DNA of 64,000 bases, taken from positions 62,001-126,000 of the forward strand of contig NZ_AUYB01000103.1 in the NCBI RefSeq assembly GCF_001625655.1, given 5' to 3'. This DNA comes from Pseudoalteromonas luteoviolacea DSM 6061. Its GTDB lineage: Bacteria; Pseudomonadota; Gammaproteobacteria; Enterobacterales; Alteromonadaceae. Every line of letters starts with the position of its first letter. Positions within the stretch are counted from its first letter, which is position 1. Of this stretch, positions 27,487 to 36,095 are shown piece by piece. The notes below the pieces were generated by a model, which had not been told where the DNA came from, did not search any database, and was given only the letters and a program-made list of their open reading frames with translations. A program made the position numbers and the translations under genes.

Positions 27487-28419
27487 ATGGCAGGTATTTT
27501 AGACTCAGTTAACCAACGAACTCAGTTGGTGGGTCAAAACCGACTTGAACTATTACTCTTTCGTTTGAGAGGGCGCCAACGCTTCGGTATCAATGTTTTC
27601 AAAGTAAGAGAAGTACTTCAGTGCCCACCTCTTACTGCAATGCCAAAATCAAATTCGTACGTGCGTGGTGTCGCGCACATTCGTGGTCAAACCATCTCTG
27701 TAATCGATATGTCCCTCGCTGTAGGAGGACCTCCGATTGAAGATATTAAAAACTGTTTTGTTATCATTGCGGAATATAACCGTTCGGTTCAGGGCTTTTT
27801 GGTTGGCGCTGTAGAGCGCATTGTTAATATGAACTGGGAGCGCATCATGCCTCCACCTTCTGGCGCAGGTAGATACTCTTACGTGACTGCTGTAACAGAA
27901 ATCGAAGAAGAATTAGTCGAAATTCTCGACGTAGAAAAAATACTCAATGAGATTTGCCCAATTAACACCGAAGTCAGTCAAGACATAGTGGCGGATGGTG
28001 AGATGCAAAAAGATCTTGGCGAGCGTATTGTTTTTATTGCCGATGATTCAGCGGTAGCTAGGAATCAGGTGAAACGAGCATTAGAACCACTTGGCGTGCA
28101 AACTGAATTAGCTAAAAATGGTAAAGAAGCTCTTATACGCTTAAAAGAAATCGCAGAGGTCGATTGTCAAAATGACATAACAGAGCGTGTTGGGCTTTTG
28201 ATTTCGGATGTTGAAATGCCTGAAATGGATGGTTACACCTTAACGGCTGAAATTAAAGCCGATCCAAAATTAGCACCTTTACATGTTATATTACATACTT
28301 CTCTCAGTGGTGTGTTTAATCAGGCTATGATTGAAAAAGTCGGTGCAGACGACTTTATCGCTAAGTTTAACCCTGATGAACTGGCATCTGCGGTGAAGAA
28401 ATGGGTTCATTGTGATTGA
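27487..28419 (+). CDS. cheV: Chemotaxis coupling/response regulator CheV
   Basis: CheV links chemoreceptors to CheA and adds phosphorylation-dependent adaptation. The 310-residue protein has an N-terminal CheW domain (about 20-165: FRLRGRQRFGINVFKVREVL, VRGVAHIRGQTISVID) and a C-terminal receiver domain (about 180-305) with IADDSAVAR and the phosphoacceptor D241 in LISDVEMPEMDG. GTAGGAG precedes the ATG. cheR overlaps its stop. Confidence 0.96.
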   Translation: MAGILDSVNQRTQLVGQNRLELLLFRLRGRQRFGINVFKVREVLQCPPLTAMPKSNSYVRGVAHIRGQTISVIDMSLAVGGPPIEDIKNCFVIIAEYNRSVQGFLVGAVERIVNMNWERIMPPPSGAGRYSYVTAVTEIEEELVEILDVEKILNEICPINTEVSQDIVADGEMQKDLGERIVFIADDSAVARNQVKRALEPLGVQTELAKNGKEALIRLKEIAEVDCQNDITERVGLLISDVEMPEMDGYTLTAEIKADPKLAPLHVILHTSLSGVFNQAMIEKVGADDFIAKFNPDELASAVKKWVHCD

Positions 28420-29270
28420 TAAGTGGCGGTAAAACTTTGGAAAATAAACATCTTGAGCAAAGCGAGTACGATCAATTTCGCACTTTTTTAGAGCAACAGT
28501 GTGGTATTGTGCTTGGAGATAACAAGCTATATTTGGTGAAGAGTCGGCTTGCGCCATTGATGTCTCGATTTAATGTAGACTCTCTGTCTTCATTGGTGAG
28601 TAAAACGCTGAGTCCACATGAAAGGCAATTACGTGCTGCAGTTGTAGATGCGATGACAACCAACGAAACTTTATGGTTTCGTGATCAATACCCGTTTGAA
28701 TTGCTGAAAAAGAAAATTTTTCCTGAATTTAAAGATTTGCGTAGACCCGTTAAAATTTGGTCAGCGGCGAGCTCTTCTGGTCAGGAACCTTATTCAATTG
28801 CAATGTCAACGAGTGAGTACCAGTCTCTAAACCCTGGCGCTTTAAAAATGGGCGCTCAGGTGATCGGTACCGACATATCAAACACCATGCTAGACATGTG
28901 TAAGAACGCGGAATATGACGCGCTGGCGCTGGCACGTGGGCTGTCACCAGAAAGACGTAAAAAGTTTTTTATGGACAGTGGCAATGGCATGGCTAAGGTT
29001 GTCGATCCGGTTCGAAAAATGGTCAACTTCCGCCATTTAAATTTACTGGATTCTTATGCATTATTGGGCAAGTTTGACGTGATATTTTGCCGTAATGTAT
29101 TGATTTACTTTTCCCCAGAAGTGAAAGCAAAAATTATTTCGCAGTTTGCGCAAGCATTAAACCCCAATGGATACCTATTTTTGGGGGCTTCAGAATCAAT
29201 GGCTGGATTGAGCGATGATTTTGAAATGCTGCGATGCAACCCTGGGATTATATATCAGAAAAAGTCTTAA
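28416..29270 (+). CDS. cheR: Chemotaxis protein methyltransferase CheR
   Basis: CheR methylates receptor glutamates with S-adenosylmethionine. The 284-residue protein has the N-terminal helical domain (YDQFRTFLEQQCGIVLGDNKLYLV) and the methyltransferase domain with WSAASSSGQEPYSIAM, GTDIS and FDVIFCRNVLIYF motifs. The frame starts at TTG 28416, overlapping cheV; a second TTG at 28437 is an alternative start. In Vibrio and Shewanella flgBCDEFGHIJKL follows cheR, but here a terminator and an unrelated minus-strand gene follow. Confidence 0.95.
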   Translation: MISGGKTLENKHLEQSEYDQFRTFLEQQCGIVLGDNKLYLVKSRLAPLMSRFNVDSLSSLVSKTLSPHERQLRAAVVDAMTTNETLWFRDQYPFELLKKKIFPEFKDLRRPVKIWSAASSSGQEPYSIAMSTSEYQSLNPGALKMGAQVIGTDISNTMLDMCKNAEYDALALARGLSPERRKKFFMDSGNGMAKVVDPVRKMVNFRHLNLLDSYALLGKFDVIFCRNVLIYFSPEVKAKIISQFAQALNPNGYLFLGASESMAGLSDDFEMLRCNPGIIYQKKS

Positions 29271-29277
29271 CAACCAA

Positions 29278-29304
29278 AAGCAGCCAATTGGCTGCTTTTT
29301 TTAT
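29278..29304 (+). terminator. Intrinsic terminator after cheR
   Basis: Perfect 20-bp palindrome AAGCAGCCAATTGGCTGCTT followed by seven T residues. Confidence 0.9.
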
Positions 29305-29322
29305 GCCGAATAAACAATATAT

Positions 29323-30492
29323 TTAAGTCAAAATAATATGTGGTATAAAGCGACTTAGATCTTGTGTAATTAAACTTCTATCTGCTCTGAGGCCAATTCC
29401 TGCCGGCTCATCTCCAATAACCCAGCTGCCCACGACTACGTGCTCATCGGCAAATTTAGGCAGGGGGCTGTAAGCCTGATAAATATAGCCTTCTTCACCA
29501 TAACTGCCAGCAGATTGAGCGATAACTTTTCCTTCTTTGCGAATTTCAATATTGGCACCTTCGCGAGAAAAAATAGGCTTTTTTACAATGCCTTGAAGTG
29601 CTGACAACTGGTGTTTTTGATCATGAAAGTATGCCGGTAGTAGATTGGGGTGGTTAGGGAAATATTGCCACAGCAATGGTAAAATAGCTTTGTTGGATAA
29701 CAGTGCTTTCCACGAGGGCTCTAGCCAGGTTGTGCTGCTTTTGGTCAGCGCATCGGCGTACTCGTCCTCAAACATAAATTCCCAAGGATATAATTTAAAG
29801 CACCAGTTGATGGTGTTATCTTCTAGGTCAGTAAATTGGTCGTTACTATCTATGCCGATATCTTCGACATACACAAACTTGCAGCGAACTCCCGCTTCAA
29901 TGGCACAGCTTTTTAAATAGTCTATGGTGCCTTTATCTTCTTCACTTCCTTTGCAGCAGCTAAAATGTAAACTTTTAGTGCGGTTAAGTTTATGTAGATG
30001 GCGAAACCGAGAGATTAATTGTTCTTGGAGACTATTAAACTGGTCACTTTGTCTTGGTAGCAGGCCTGCATTTACTTGTTGCTCTAGCCACAGCCATTGC
30101 CAATAGGCGGTTTCAAATAATGAAGTGGGTGTGTCGTAATTAGCTTCAAGTAACTTAGCGTTGTGATTACCGTCATAACTCAAATCAAAACGTCCATATA
30201 GATGAGGGTCTCGTCGTAGCCAAGAGCGCCTGATCATATGCCAAAAGGGTTGCGGGATCGCAAAGCGTCGCATTAATTCATCGTCATCACATACTTTGTC
30301 AACGATGTACATGAGCATTTCATGAAGCTCACTGGATGGACCTTCTATATCTTGCTCTATTTGTTTGAGAGTAAACTGATAGTAAGCCCGCTCATCCCAG
30401 TATGGCTCTTCGTGCATGGTATGGAACTTAAACCCAATGGCTTCAGCTTGATTACGCCAGTGGGGCCTTTCACTAATGGGAACTCTGATCAT
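29323..30492 (-). CDS. YgiC-like glutathionylspermidine synthase-family protein
   Basis: A 389-residue cytosolic ATP-grasp protein of the glutathionylspermidine synthase family (E. coli YgiC/YjfC type, about 386 residues). Motifs: RVPISERPHWRNQAEAIGF at the N-terminus, GRFDLSYDGNHNAKLLEANYDTPTSL, FKLYPWEFMFEDEYAD, KKPIFSREGANIEI and YGEEGYIYQAY. It carries the synthetase half only, without an amidase domain, so true glutathionylspermidine synthesis is not established. It follows the YgiB-like gene by 61 bp, the same pair as ygiB-ygiC in E. coli. Confidence 0.9.
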   Translation of the reverse strand: MIRVPISERPHWRNQAEAIGFKFHTMHEEPYWDERAYYQFTLKQIEQDIEGPSSELHEMLMYIVDKVCDDDELMRRFAIPQPFWHMIRRSWLRRDPHLYGRFDLSYDGNHNAKLLEANYDTPTSLFETAYWQWLWLEQQVNAGLLPRQSDQFNSLQEQLISRFRHLHKLNRTKSLHFSCCKGSEEDKGTIDYLKSCAIEAGVRCKFVYVEDIGIDSNDQFTDLEDNTINWCFKLYPWEFMFEDEYADALTKSSTTWLEPSWKALLSNKAILPLLWQYFPNHPNLLPAYFHDQKHQLSALQGIVKKPIFSREGANIEIRKEGKVIAQSAGSYGEEGYIYQAYSPLPKFADEHVVVGSWVIGDEPAGIGLRADRSLITQDLSRFIPHIILT

Positions 30493-30553
30493 AGAAACTA
30501 TATTGCAAGATTAACGTGTTTTTGAATGGGTTGCTTATGCAGAAGTTGGGGGC

Positions 30554-31147
30554 TTATCCTCCCCAGCTCCGACTACTTGCACTTCGGCCAAAGCCTCCTC
30601 GGCTTTTCGTTTTACTCACGAATTTTCCTTGCTTGGCTGCATAGTTAATGGCCGAGCCTTTTACTTTTGTGGTTCCGGATGCCCCGGTGCTGGCAACTAC
30701 AGTATTTTGTGCATTACGGTATTTAAAATAGTCATCTTTACTTCTGTAAAGTGGCTTTGCACCTGAATAGTATTTGCCACTTAAAAATGCTGCTTTTTTG
30801 CGTTTACGCTTTTTGAGCGCATCTAGACCTTCATCGACGGCTTCAGCAATTGCGGCAACCATAAAGCCAGCCATAATTGGGCGCCATATTCCACCATTGT
30901 TGTCACACTGTTCATAACCAAAGTCGCTTTCACATAGCTGCTCGGTTGCATATTTGGGCGCTTCAGAGAGGTGACTGTTTTGAGCTTGCTGGTATTGAAA
31001 CTCACATGCATCCTCCTCTATGCCAAAAGATGTACATTCGTTGACATTTTTGAACAGTAGAGCAGACTCTTCGCTATCACCACACCCTGAAATACTTACA
31101 CTTGCCCCCATCATTAAGGTCAACTTGATATGCTTACTGCGTTTCAT
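30554..31147 (-). CDS. YgiB-like DUF1190 lipoprotein
   Basis: A 197-residue predicted lipoprotein (lipobox ISGC, Cys22) of the UPF0441/DUF1190 (YgiB) family. It has the Cys-rich segment NVNECTSFGIEEDACEFQYQQA, a GGIWRPIMAGFMVA motif, and a low-complexity Ser/Gly/Arg C-terminus (SRGGFGRSASSRSWGG), all as in YgiB. The role of the family is not known; it consistently neighbours YgiC-like ATP-grasp proteins. It starts 9 bp after the DUF350 gene. Confidence 0.87.
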   Translation of the reverse strand: MKRSKHIKLTLMMGASVSISGCGDSEESALLFKNVNECTSFGIEEDACEFQYQQAQNSHLSEAPKYATEQLCESDFGYEQCDNNGGIWRPIMAGFMVAAIAEAVDEGLDALKKRKRKKAAFLSGKYYSGAKPLYRSKDDYFKYRNAQNTVVASTGASGTTKVKGSAINYAAKQGKFVSKTKSRGGFGRSASSRSWGG

Positions 31148-31156
31148 AGTTACTCC

Positions 31157-31561
31157 TTAGTATGTCATGCAGGCGGCGTTGAGAATTCCAGTTGCCAGTG
31201 AAGCACCACCTAAAAATAGCCCTGCACTCATGTGGTTGTTTTCGATTTTGTCAGACAATTTGGGCATATACAAACGTACTAAGAAGAAAGTAACCAACTG
31301 CATGATTCCTGCAATAACGCCCCAAATAGCAAAATCAATTAATGACACTGCATTAATTGCTGCACTCGCGATAGGCAGGGTAAACCCGATTAATGTGCCA
31401 CAAAAAGCGGCTGCCGCGGCTGGGTTATTTTCTTTGACTAAGCGCCATTCACAATGTGGGGTCACTTTGGTATAGACAAATAAAAATGTCAGTATGAGCA
31501 CATAGCCAAGCGCAAAATAGGCAATGAAAGGAATAAATCCTTGTAAAGATTCCAGTAACAT
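31157..31561 (-). CDS. DUF350 (YjfL-like) membrane protein
   Basis: A 134-residue integral membrane protein with four hydrophobic segments arranged as two repeats, typical of DUF350 (YjfL). Motifs: AYFALGYVLILTFLFVYTKVTPH, NPAAAAAFCGTLIGFTLPIA, and ALFLGGASLATGILNAA-like C-terminus. In E. coli YjfL, YjfM (DUF1190) and YjfC (ATP-grasp) form the same trio, so the three minus-strand genes form one functional unit of unknown biochemical role at the membrane. Confidence 0.87.
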   Translation of the reverse strand: MLLESLQGFIPFIAYFALGYVLILTFLFVYTKVTPHCEWRLVKENNPAAAAAFCGTLIGFTLPIASAAINAVSLIDFAIWGVIAGIMQLVTFFLVRLYMPKLSDKIENNHMSAGLFLGGASLATGILNAACMTY

Positions 31562-31574
31562 CGGACGTCCTTTA

Positions 31575-31940
31575 TTATTCTTCGTGAAGAGTTAAGTTTT
31601 CCAATTCGCGATGCAGTATATCATCATCGCCTATATTTAGCTCAATTAAACGTTTTAGGTGAGTGACACTATCGAGGTCTATTTGCGCACAGTGCAAACC
31701 CAAGTGAGCTTCTTCTATGTGTCGTATCTCTACTTCCATACATATTTCTACGTCGCTGCCTGGCAGGTTAAACTTTAGACTGGCCGGTTGGCCTTTCAGC
31801 GGAGTTAACCCAATAGGCAAAGTGATTAATGCACCATTTAATGACAAGTCTATTATTTCGCAACTATAGTCCCCGGTTGTCGTCATAAGTGAGGCTTGGT
31901 TTGAAAATAGGACTCGGGAAAATTTTCTGCGTTCTTTCAT
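31575..31940 (-). CDS. PilZ domain protein
   Basis: A 121-residue single-domain PilZ protein. The c-di-GMP-binding elements are both present: RxxxR (R5-R9 in ERRKFSR) and D31xS33xxG36 (DLSLNGA), spaced as in working PilZ domains. Such proteins respond to cyclic di-GMP and often slow motility or alter surface structures. It is 13 bp upstream of the DUF350 gene on the same strand, so it may be co-transcribed with it. Confidence 0.92.
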   Translation of the reverse strand: MKERRKFSRVLFSNQASLMTTTGDYSCEIIDLSLNGALITLPIGLTPLKGQPASLKFNLPGSDVEICMEVEIRHIEEAHLGLHCAQIDLDSVTHLKRLIELNIGDDDILHRELENLTLHEE

Positions 31941-32001
31941 AAGGCGTTCTCGTCATGTCGTTATCTCAAGTTTAGTCATTTTTTTCAGGACTAACCAGAT
32001 A

Positions 32002-32030
32002 TAAAAAAGCCCCGATTTAACTCAGGGCTT
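32002..32030 (-). terminator. Intrinsic terminator after ettA
   Basis: On the minus strand AAGCCC...GGGCTT forms a stem followed by six T residues, 23 bp after the ettA stop. Confidence 0.8.
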
Positions 32031-32052
32031 AGAATACAAACTGATTATTAAG

Positions 32053-33717
32053 TTAACCAATTTTTTTGTATTTGATACGTTTTGGCTCAGCGGCATCTGC
32101 GCCAAATGTTTTCTTCAGCCATTCTTCGTATTCAGTATAATTACCGTCGAAGAAATTAATTTGACCTTCATCACGGTAATCCAGAATATGCGTAGCAATA
32201 CGGTCTAAGAACCAACGGTCGTGCGATATACACATTACACAGCCTGGGAATTCTAAGATTGCGTTTTCAAGGGCACGTAATGTTTCAACGTCTAGGTCAT
32301 TGGTTGGCTCATCCAGTAAGATGACGTTGCCACCAGCTTTCAACAGCTTTGCTAAATGTAGGCGGTTACGCTCACCACCAGAAAGTTCTTTAACAAACTT
32401 TTGCTGGTCGTTACCTTTAAAGTTGAAGCGACCAACATAGGCACGGCTAGGAATTTCAAAGTTACCAATTTTTAGGATATCTTGGCCATTCGAAATCTCT
32501 TGGAAAACCGTATTGCTGTCGTCCATGTTGTCACGGAACTGCTCAACAGTCGCAAGTTCAACTGTTTCACCTAGCTTAATTTCACCACTATCTGGCTGCT
32601 CTTCACCACTTAGCATTCTAAATAATGTCGATTTACCCGCACCGTTGGCACCGATGATACCAACGATAGCACCTTTGGGCATTGAAAAGCTCAAGTCATC
32701 AATAAGTATACGATCGCCGAAGCCTTTCTTAAGATTATTTACTTCAATAACCTGATCGCCTAGACGAGGACCTGGTGGAATAAATAGCTCATTGGTCTCA
32801 TTACGTTTTTGGTAATCAGATTGCTGAAGTTCAGTAAATTGAGCCATACGAGCTTTTGATTTTGCCTGACGGCCTTTTGGATTTGAACGAACCCATTCAA
32901 GTTCTTTTTCAATTGATTTCTGACGTGCTTTTTCAGACTTCTCTTCTTGCTTAAGACGTGCATCTTTTTGCTCAAGCCAAGATGTATAGTTACCCTCCCA
33001 AGGAATACCATGACCTCGGTCTAGTTCTAAAATCCATCCTGCTACGTTGTCTAAGAAATAACGGTCGTGGGTAATTGCCACAACAGTACCTTCATAATCA
33101 TGAAGGAAACGTTCTAGCCAAGCAACGGATTCAGCATCCAAGTGGTTGGTAGGCTCGTCCAGCAGTAGCATATCTGGTTTTTCTAGCAGTAGTCGACAAA
33201 TCGCTACACGACGTCTTTCACCACCTGATAAATGCTCAATCTTTGCATCCCATTCAGGCAAACGTAATGCATCTGCAGCACGCTCTAAAGCATTGTCTAA
33301 GTTATGGCCATCATGTGCTTGAATGATTGCCTCTAGTTCGCCTTGCTCCTTTGCTAAAGCGTCAAAGTCAGCACCATCCATTGCGTATTCAGCATAAACT
33401 TCATCTAATCGAGTCAGCGCAGTTTTTACTTCACTTACCGCTTCTTCAATCGTCTCACGCACTGTTTTACTTTCATCTAGTACTGGTTCTTGCGGTAGGT
33501 AGCCGACTTTTGTGCCAGGTTGAGGGCGAGCTTCGCCTTCAAACTCAGTATCAACGCCTGCCATAATGCGTAGCAAAGTTGATTTACCAGCACCATTAAG
33601 ACCAAGAACACCGATCTTAGCTCCTGGAAAAAAACACAAAGAAATATCTTTCAGAATTGTACGCTTAGGTGGGACAACTTTGCTCACCCGCGACATAGTA
33701 TAAATATATTGAGCCAT
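32053..33717 (-). CDS. ettA: Energy-dependent translational throttle protein EttA
   Basis: EttA is an ABC-F ATPase that binds the ribosomal E site and gates translation by the ATP/ADP ratio. The 554-residue protein has two ABC domains, Walker A GLNGAGKSTLLR and GANGAGKSTLFR, signatures LSGGERRRVAICRLLL and LSGGERNRLHLAKLL, Walker B LLLDEPTNHLD and ILLDEPTNDLD, the arm and linker, and the EttA-type ending PKRIKYKKIG. It has no membrane segments. It is the last chromosomal-core gene before the tail locus, divergent from it. Confidence 0.97.
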   Translation of the reverse strand: MAQYIYTMSRVSKVVPPKRTILKDISLCFFPGAKIGVLGLNGAGKSTLLRIMAGVDTEFEGEARPQPGTKVGYLPQEPVLDESKTVRETIEEAVSEVKTALTRLDEVYAEYAMDGADFDALAKEQGELEAIIQAHDGHNLDNALERAADALRLPEWDAKIEHLSGGERRRVAICRLLLEKPDMLLLDEPTNHLDAESVAWLERFLHDYEGTVVAITHDRYFLDNVAGWILELDRGHGIPWEGNYTSWLEQKDARLKQEEKSEKARQKSIEKELEWVRSNPKGRQAKSKARMAQFTELQQSDYQKRNETNELFIPPGPRLGDQVIEVNNLKKGFGDRILIDDLSFSMPKGAIVGIIGANGAGKSTLFRMLSGEEQPDSGEIKLGETVELATVEQFRDNMDDSNTVFQEISNGQDILKIGNFEIPSRAYVGRFNFKGNDQQKFVKELSGGERNRLHLAKLLKAGGNVILLDEPTNDLDVETLRALENAILEFPGCVMCISHDRWFLDRIATHILDYRDEGQINFFDGNYTEYEEWLKKTFGADAAEPKRIKYKKIG

Positions 33718-34293
33718 CTATATAGTCCAACTAATTTTTAAATTTCCGCTATTGTAGTTACAACTTCATGAGCATTCAACGTAGCAAGATAGATATCGTG
33801 ATTGAGGTGGCGCTGATTTATTGTCAAATTTCACAATGGTGATGTTAAATGTAAGTCCCCTATATAGGGAGTACTATGAGGTATTTCATAAATTGCAGGC
33901 CCCAACTTGTAACAACTCTGATTTGAACTAGGCTTCATCCCGTAGCCCCTTATTTTTCTTAACCCCCTTATTCTTAGGGCATTTTTGACCTGTTTTAATC
34001 CCAGAAAAAGGGTATTATTTACCTATGCTCGGCAAAGCTATGAAATAAAGTTGTTACACTTTATAGCATGCACGTCCCCGTCAATTGATTTACAAAATGT
34101 AAGAGTGGGTTGGATACCCTTTTGCAATACAGTGAATCTTAACAAAATAAAACCTCACCTTAAAAGTCGGAACAGAATTCAGTAATAGCCTCATCATCGA
34201 GGATATTTCGAACCTTTTTAAACGGAAAATATCAATTAAATAGCAATAATAATAAAAATCATAAGCTCATCTGGAAACTCGGTAAGGACAGCT
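33718..34293. other. 576-bp intergenic region at the left edge of the tail locus
   Basis: No convincing gene was seen. It holds a perfect 12-bp palindrome CCCTATATAGGG (33858-33869), an operator-like inverted repeat TAAAGT-N6-ACTTTA (34046-34063), and a C-rich stretch at 33930-33980. It must contain the promoters of ettA (minus) and of the tail regulator gene (plus). No integrase, tRNA or clear attachment-site repeat was found. Confidence 0.6.
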
Positions 34294-34569
34294 ATGACAC
34301 AGTTAAGTTACTCATCAAACAGGATTTTCAAACAAAGAAGAGCTCCACTTGGAGCAGAAATACTCCGTTTTGCAAGACGTTTACGTGGATACACTCAAGC
34401 AGAGTCTGCAGCTAGCTACGGTATCGAAGAGCGCACATTACGGCGCTGGGAAAATAAGGAATACAGCCCTAAATGGAATGATGTAGTTGGCTTGGTAGAA
34501 GATGTTTACTCATTAGATATTTTAGAAGTAATAGGAAAGCTAAATGATAGCAACGCAGATAACCATTAA
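34294..34569 (+). CDS. XRE-type HTH regulator of the tail locus
   Basis: A 91-residue DNA-binding protein with a single helix-turn-helix (about 20-60): LGAEILRFARRLRGYTQAESAASYGIEERTLRRWENKEYSP, of the XRE/Cro type in which a tryptophan follows the recognition helix. It is the first gene of the plus-strand tail locus and overlaps the next gene by 26 bp. A repressor or activator role for the locus is inferred from position. There is no RecA-sensitive peptidase domain, so control would not be by LexA/CI-type self-cleavage. Confidence 0.75.
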   Translation: MTQLSYSSNRIFKQRRAPLGAEILRFARRLRGYTQAESAASYGIEERTLRRWENKEYSPKWNDVVGLVEDVYSLDILEVIGKLNDSNADNH

Positions 34570-34903
34570 ACAGATAAGAAGTGCATTAAGACGCTGGGGT
34601 AAGTTTTGGCGTCAACGCGAACTTGGTAAAGGGTTTAGCCGTCAAGCTGTCACAGAGCAAGCTGGTGGCGGTCGAAGCAATTATTTTTCAAGTGATATGA
34701 TGAGTGTCCCTGAGGAAATCGAACTCATAGGACAATTAATAGCAAAGTTGCGACCTGAGTGTATTCGTGCAATACGAGCCAAATACTTATTGGACATGGA
34801 GCTTAGTCAAGCGGCAAAGATGCTTGGCTTTGATACCAAACGTTCAGCAGAGTTTTGGTTAATTAAAGCTGAAAGAGCACTAATGTTGGAGCTTAGTTAT
34901 TAG
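34544..34903 (+). CDS. Q-like antiterminator / sigma-region-4-like regulator
   Basis: A 119-residue protein with a C-terminal helix-turn-helix (about 70-115: LRPECIRAIRAKYLLDMELSQAAKMLGFDTKRSAEFWLIKAERAL) resembling the region of phage Q-type antiterminators and sigma region 4. The N-terminal half is basic. It is placed directly before the lysis genes, the usual place of a late regulator in lambdoid phages and tailocins. The family call is by pattern only. Confidence 0.55.
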   Translation: MIATQITIKQIRSALRRWGKFWRQRELGKGFSRQAVTEQAGGGRSNYFSSDMMSVPEEIELIGQLIAKLRPECIRAIRAKYLLDMELSQAAKMLGFDTKRSAEFWLIKAERALMLELSY

Positions 34904-34916
34904 AATAGGAAAATAA

Positions 34917-35336
34917 ATGTCGATTATGAACACAGTGGAGCAAATAAAAAAGCATGAGGGGTACCGGCGTTACCCCTATTATTGTACGGGAGGCAAGCTC
35001 ACAATTGGATATGGTAGAAACTTAGATAACAAAGGAGTAGACCAAGAAGAAGCGGAGTACTTGCTTGCCCAAGATGTACAAAATGCCCTAGCAGGTGTTA
35101 AGCGTCGTATCAATGTGAGTCACTGCAATGAAGCAAGGCTCGCTGTGCTAACCAATATGGCGTTCAACCTTGGCTTGCAAGGCGTAATGGGTTTCAAAAG
35201 GATGTTAGGGCACGTTGAACAAGGTAAGTTCGAAGAAGCTGCGCTTGAAATGCTTGACAGTCGCTGGGCTAAACAAGTGCCTAATCGAGCACAAGAGCTA
35301 GCTCAGCAAATGTTAAGTGGAGAATGGCAATCATGA
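34917..35336 (+). CDS. GH24 phage-type lysozyme (endolysin)
   Basis: A 139-residue muramidase of the T4 lysozyme family. The triad spacing of T4 (E11, D20, T26) is kept exactly as E14, C23, T29 in HEGYRRYPYYCTGGKLTIGYG, with cysteine in place of aspartate as in several phage relatives. No signal peptide, so a holin must let it reach the cell wall. The stop overlaps the holin start (ATGA). With the next two genes it forms a lysis cassette that would release assembled tail particles. Confidence 0.9.
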   Translation: MSIMNTVEQIKKHEGYRRYPYYCTGGKLTIGYGRNLDNKGVDQEEAEYLLAQDVQNALAGVKRRINVSHCNEARLAVLTNMAFNLGLQGVMGFKRMLGHVEQGKFEEAALEMLDSRWAKQVPNRAQELAQQMLSGEWQS

Positions 35337-35731
35337 GTTGGTTTACCAGCTTATTTACGAGTGATGTTCGCGAGCCATTGCAGATAGTGGGTAACATTAT
35401 CGACGAACTGTACACCAGCGAAGAAGAAGTACTGGAGCAGCAGGTCTTAAAGGCACGTTTGCTCACAAAACAAAGTGAAATACAGGCACAGATTAACTCG
35501 GTTCAGGCGAGCCATCGCAGCGTTTTTGTTGCTGGTGCTAGGCCTTTTCTTATGTGGGTATGTGGTTTAGGGTTTTTATTTGCTTTTGTGATTAACCCAA
35601 TCTTGCAATGGCTATTACCAGATCATGGAGTGCCAGAGCTGCCGCTAGAAGTGATGCTTGAGTTGACTTTGGGCATGCTGGGTTTGGCAGGTTTGCGAAC
35701 CATTGAAAAGATAAAAGGAGTCGCTAAGTGA
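35333..35731 (+). CDS. Holin (3TM family)
   Basis: A 132-residue small membrane protein. An amphipathic N-terminal stretch is followed by two strong hydrophobic segments (about 69-90 and 105-120), and the pattern RPFLMWVCGLGFLFAFVINPILQWL is typical of the 3TM holin family used in gene-transfer-agent and phage release. The ATG at 35333 has GGAGA 9 bp upstream; an ATG three codons earlier is too close. The stop overlaps the next gene by 4 bp. Confidence 0.82.
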   Translation: MSWFTSLFTSDVREPLQIVGNIIDELYTSEEEVLEQQVLKARLLTKQSEIQAQINSVQASHRSVFVAGARPFLMWVCGLGFLFAFVINPILQWLLPDHGVPELPLEVMLELTLGMLGLAGLRTIEKIKGVAK

Positions 35732-35976
35732 GACAACCTGACAATTGGCAAATGAAAAAGGAGTTAAATTTAGCCCATATTTTAACGACCATAGCTTTAG
35801 TCGTCTCTGGTATTTTGTATTTAAATGATCTCGATAAGCGGATCACGTCCAACAAGCAAGAACTGGCTCATTTAAAGCAAATTCGTAAAGAAGACCAAAA
35901 GCGCATAGAAAAACGTTTGGACTCCATAGATGCAAAGCTTGATGCCCTGTTAAGCGCCAAACGTAATGGCTTGTAA
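35728..35976 (+). CDS. Small membrane coiled-coil protein (spanin-like)
   Basis: An 82-residue protein starting with GTG, with one membrane segment (about 16-33, HILTTIALVVSGILYL) and a charged coiled coil afterwards (34-75). That layout fits an inner-membrane spanin or a holin accessory protein. It overlaps the holin stop by 4 bp, so it belongs to the lysis cassette. No partner lipoprotein overlapping it was found. Confidence 0.6.
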   Translation: MRQPDNWQMKKELNLAHILTTIALVVSGILYLNDLDKRITSNKQELAHLKQIRKEDQKRIEKRLDSIDAKLDALLSAKRNGL

Positions 35977-36095
35977 CGTTTCTTACTAAGCCAGTAGTTT
36001 AACCCACCTTTGTAATTAAGCACTGAAGATAGTTTGCTCTGGCCCAGTGGTCGAGTGTGCGTTCGTGTGCAAAAAATTTAGCAAGGAGACGAATT

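Noticed and set aside
33985..34185. Possible 66-residue gene in the gap before the tail locus
   Set aside because: No ribosome site, unusual composition and it crosses the operator-like inverted repeat; treated as non-coding.
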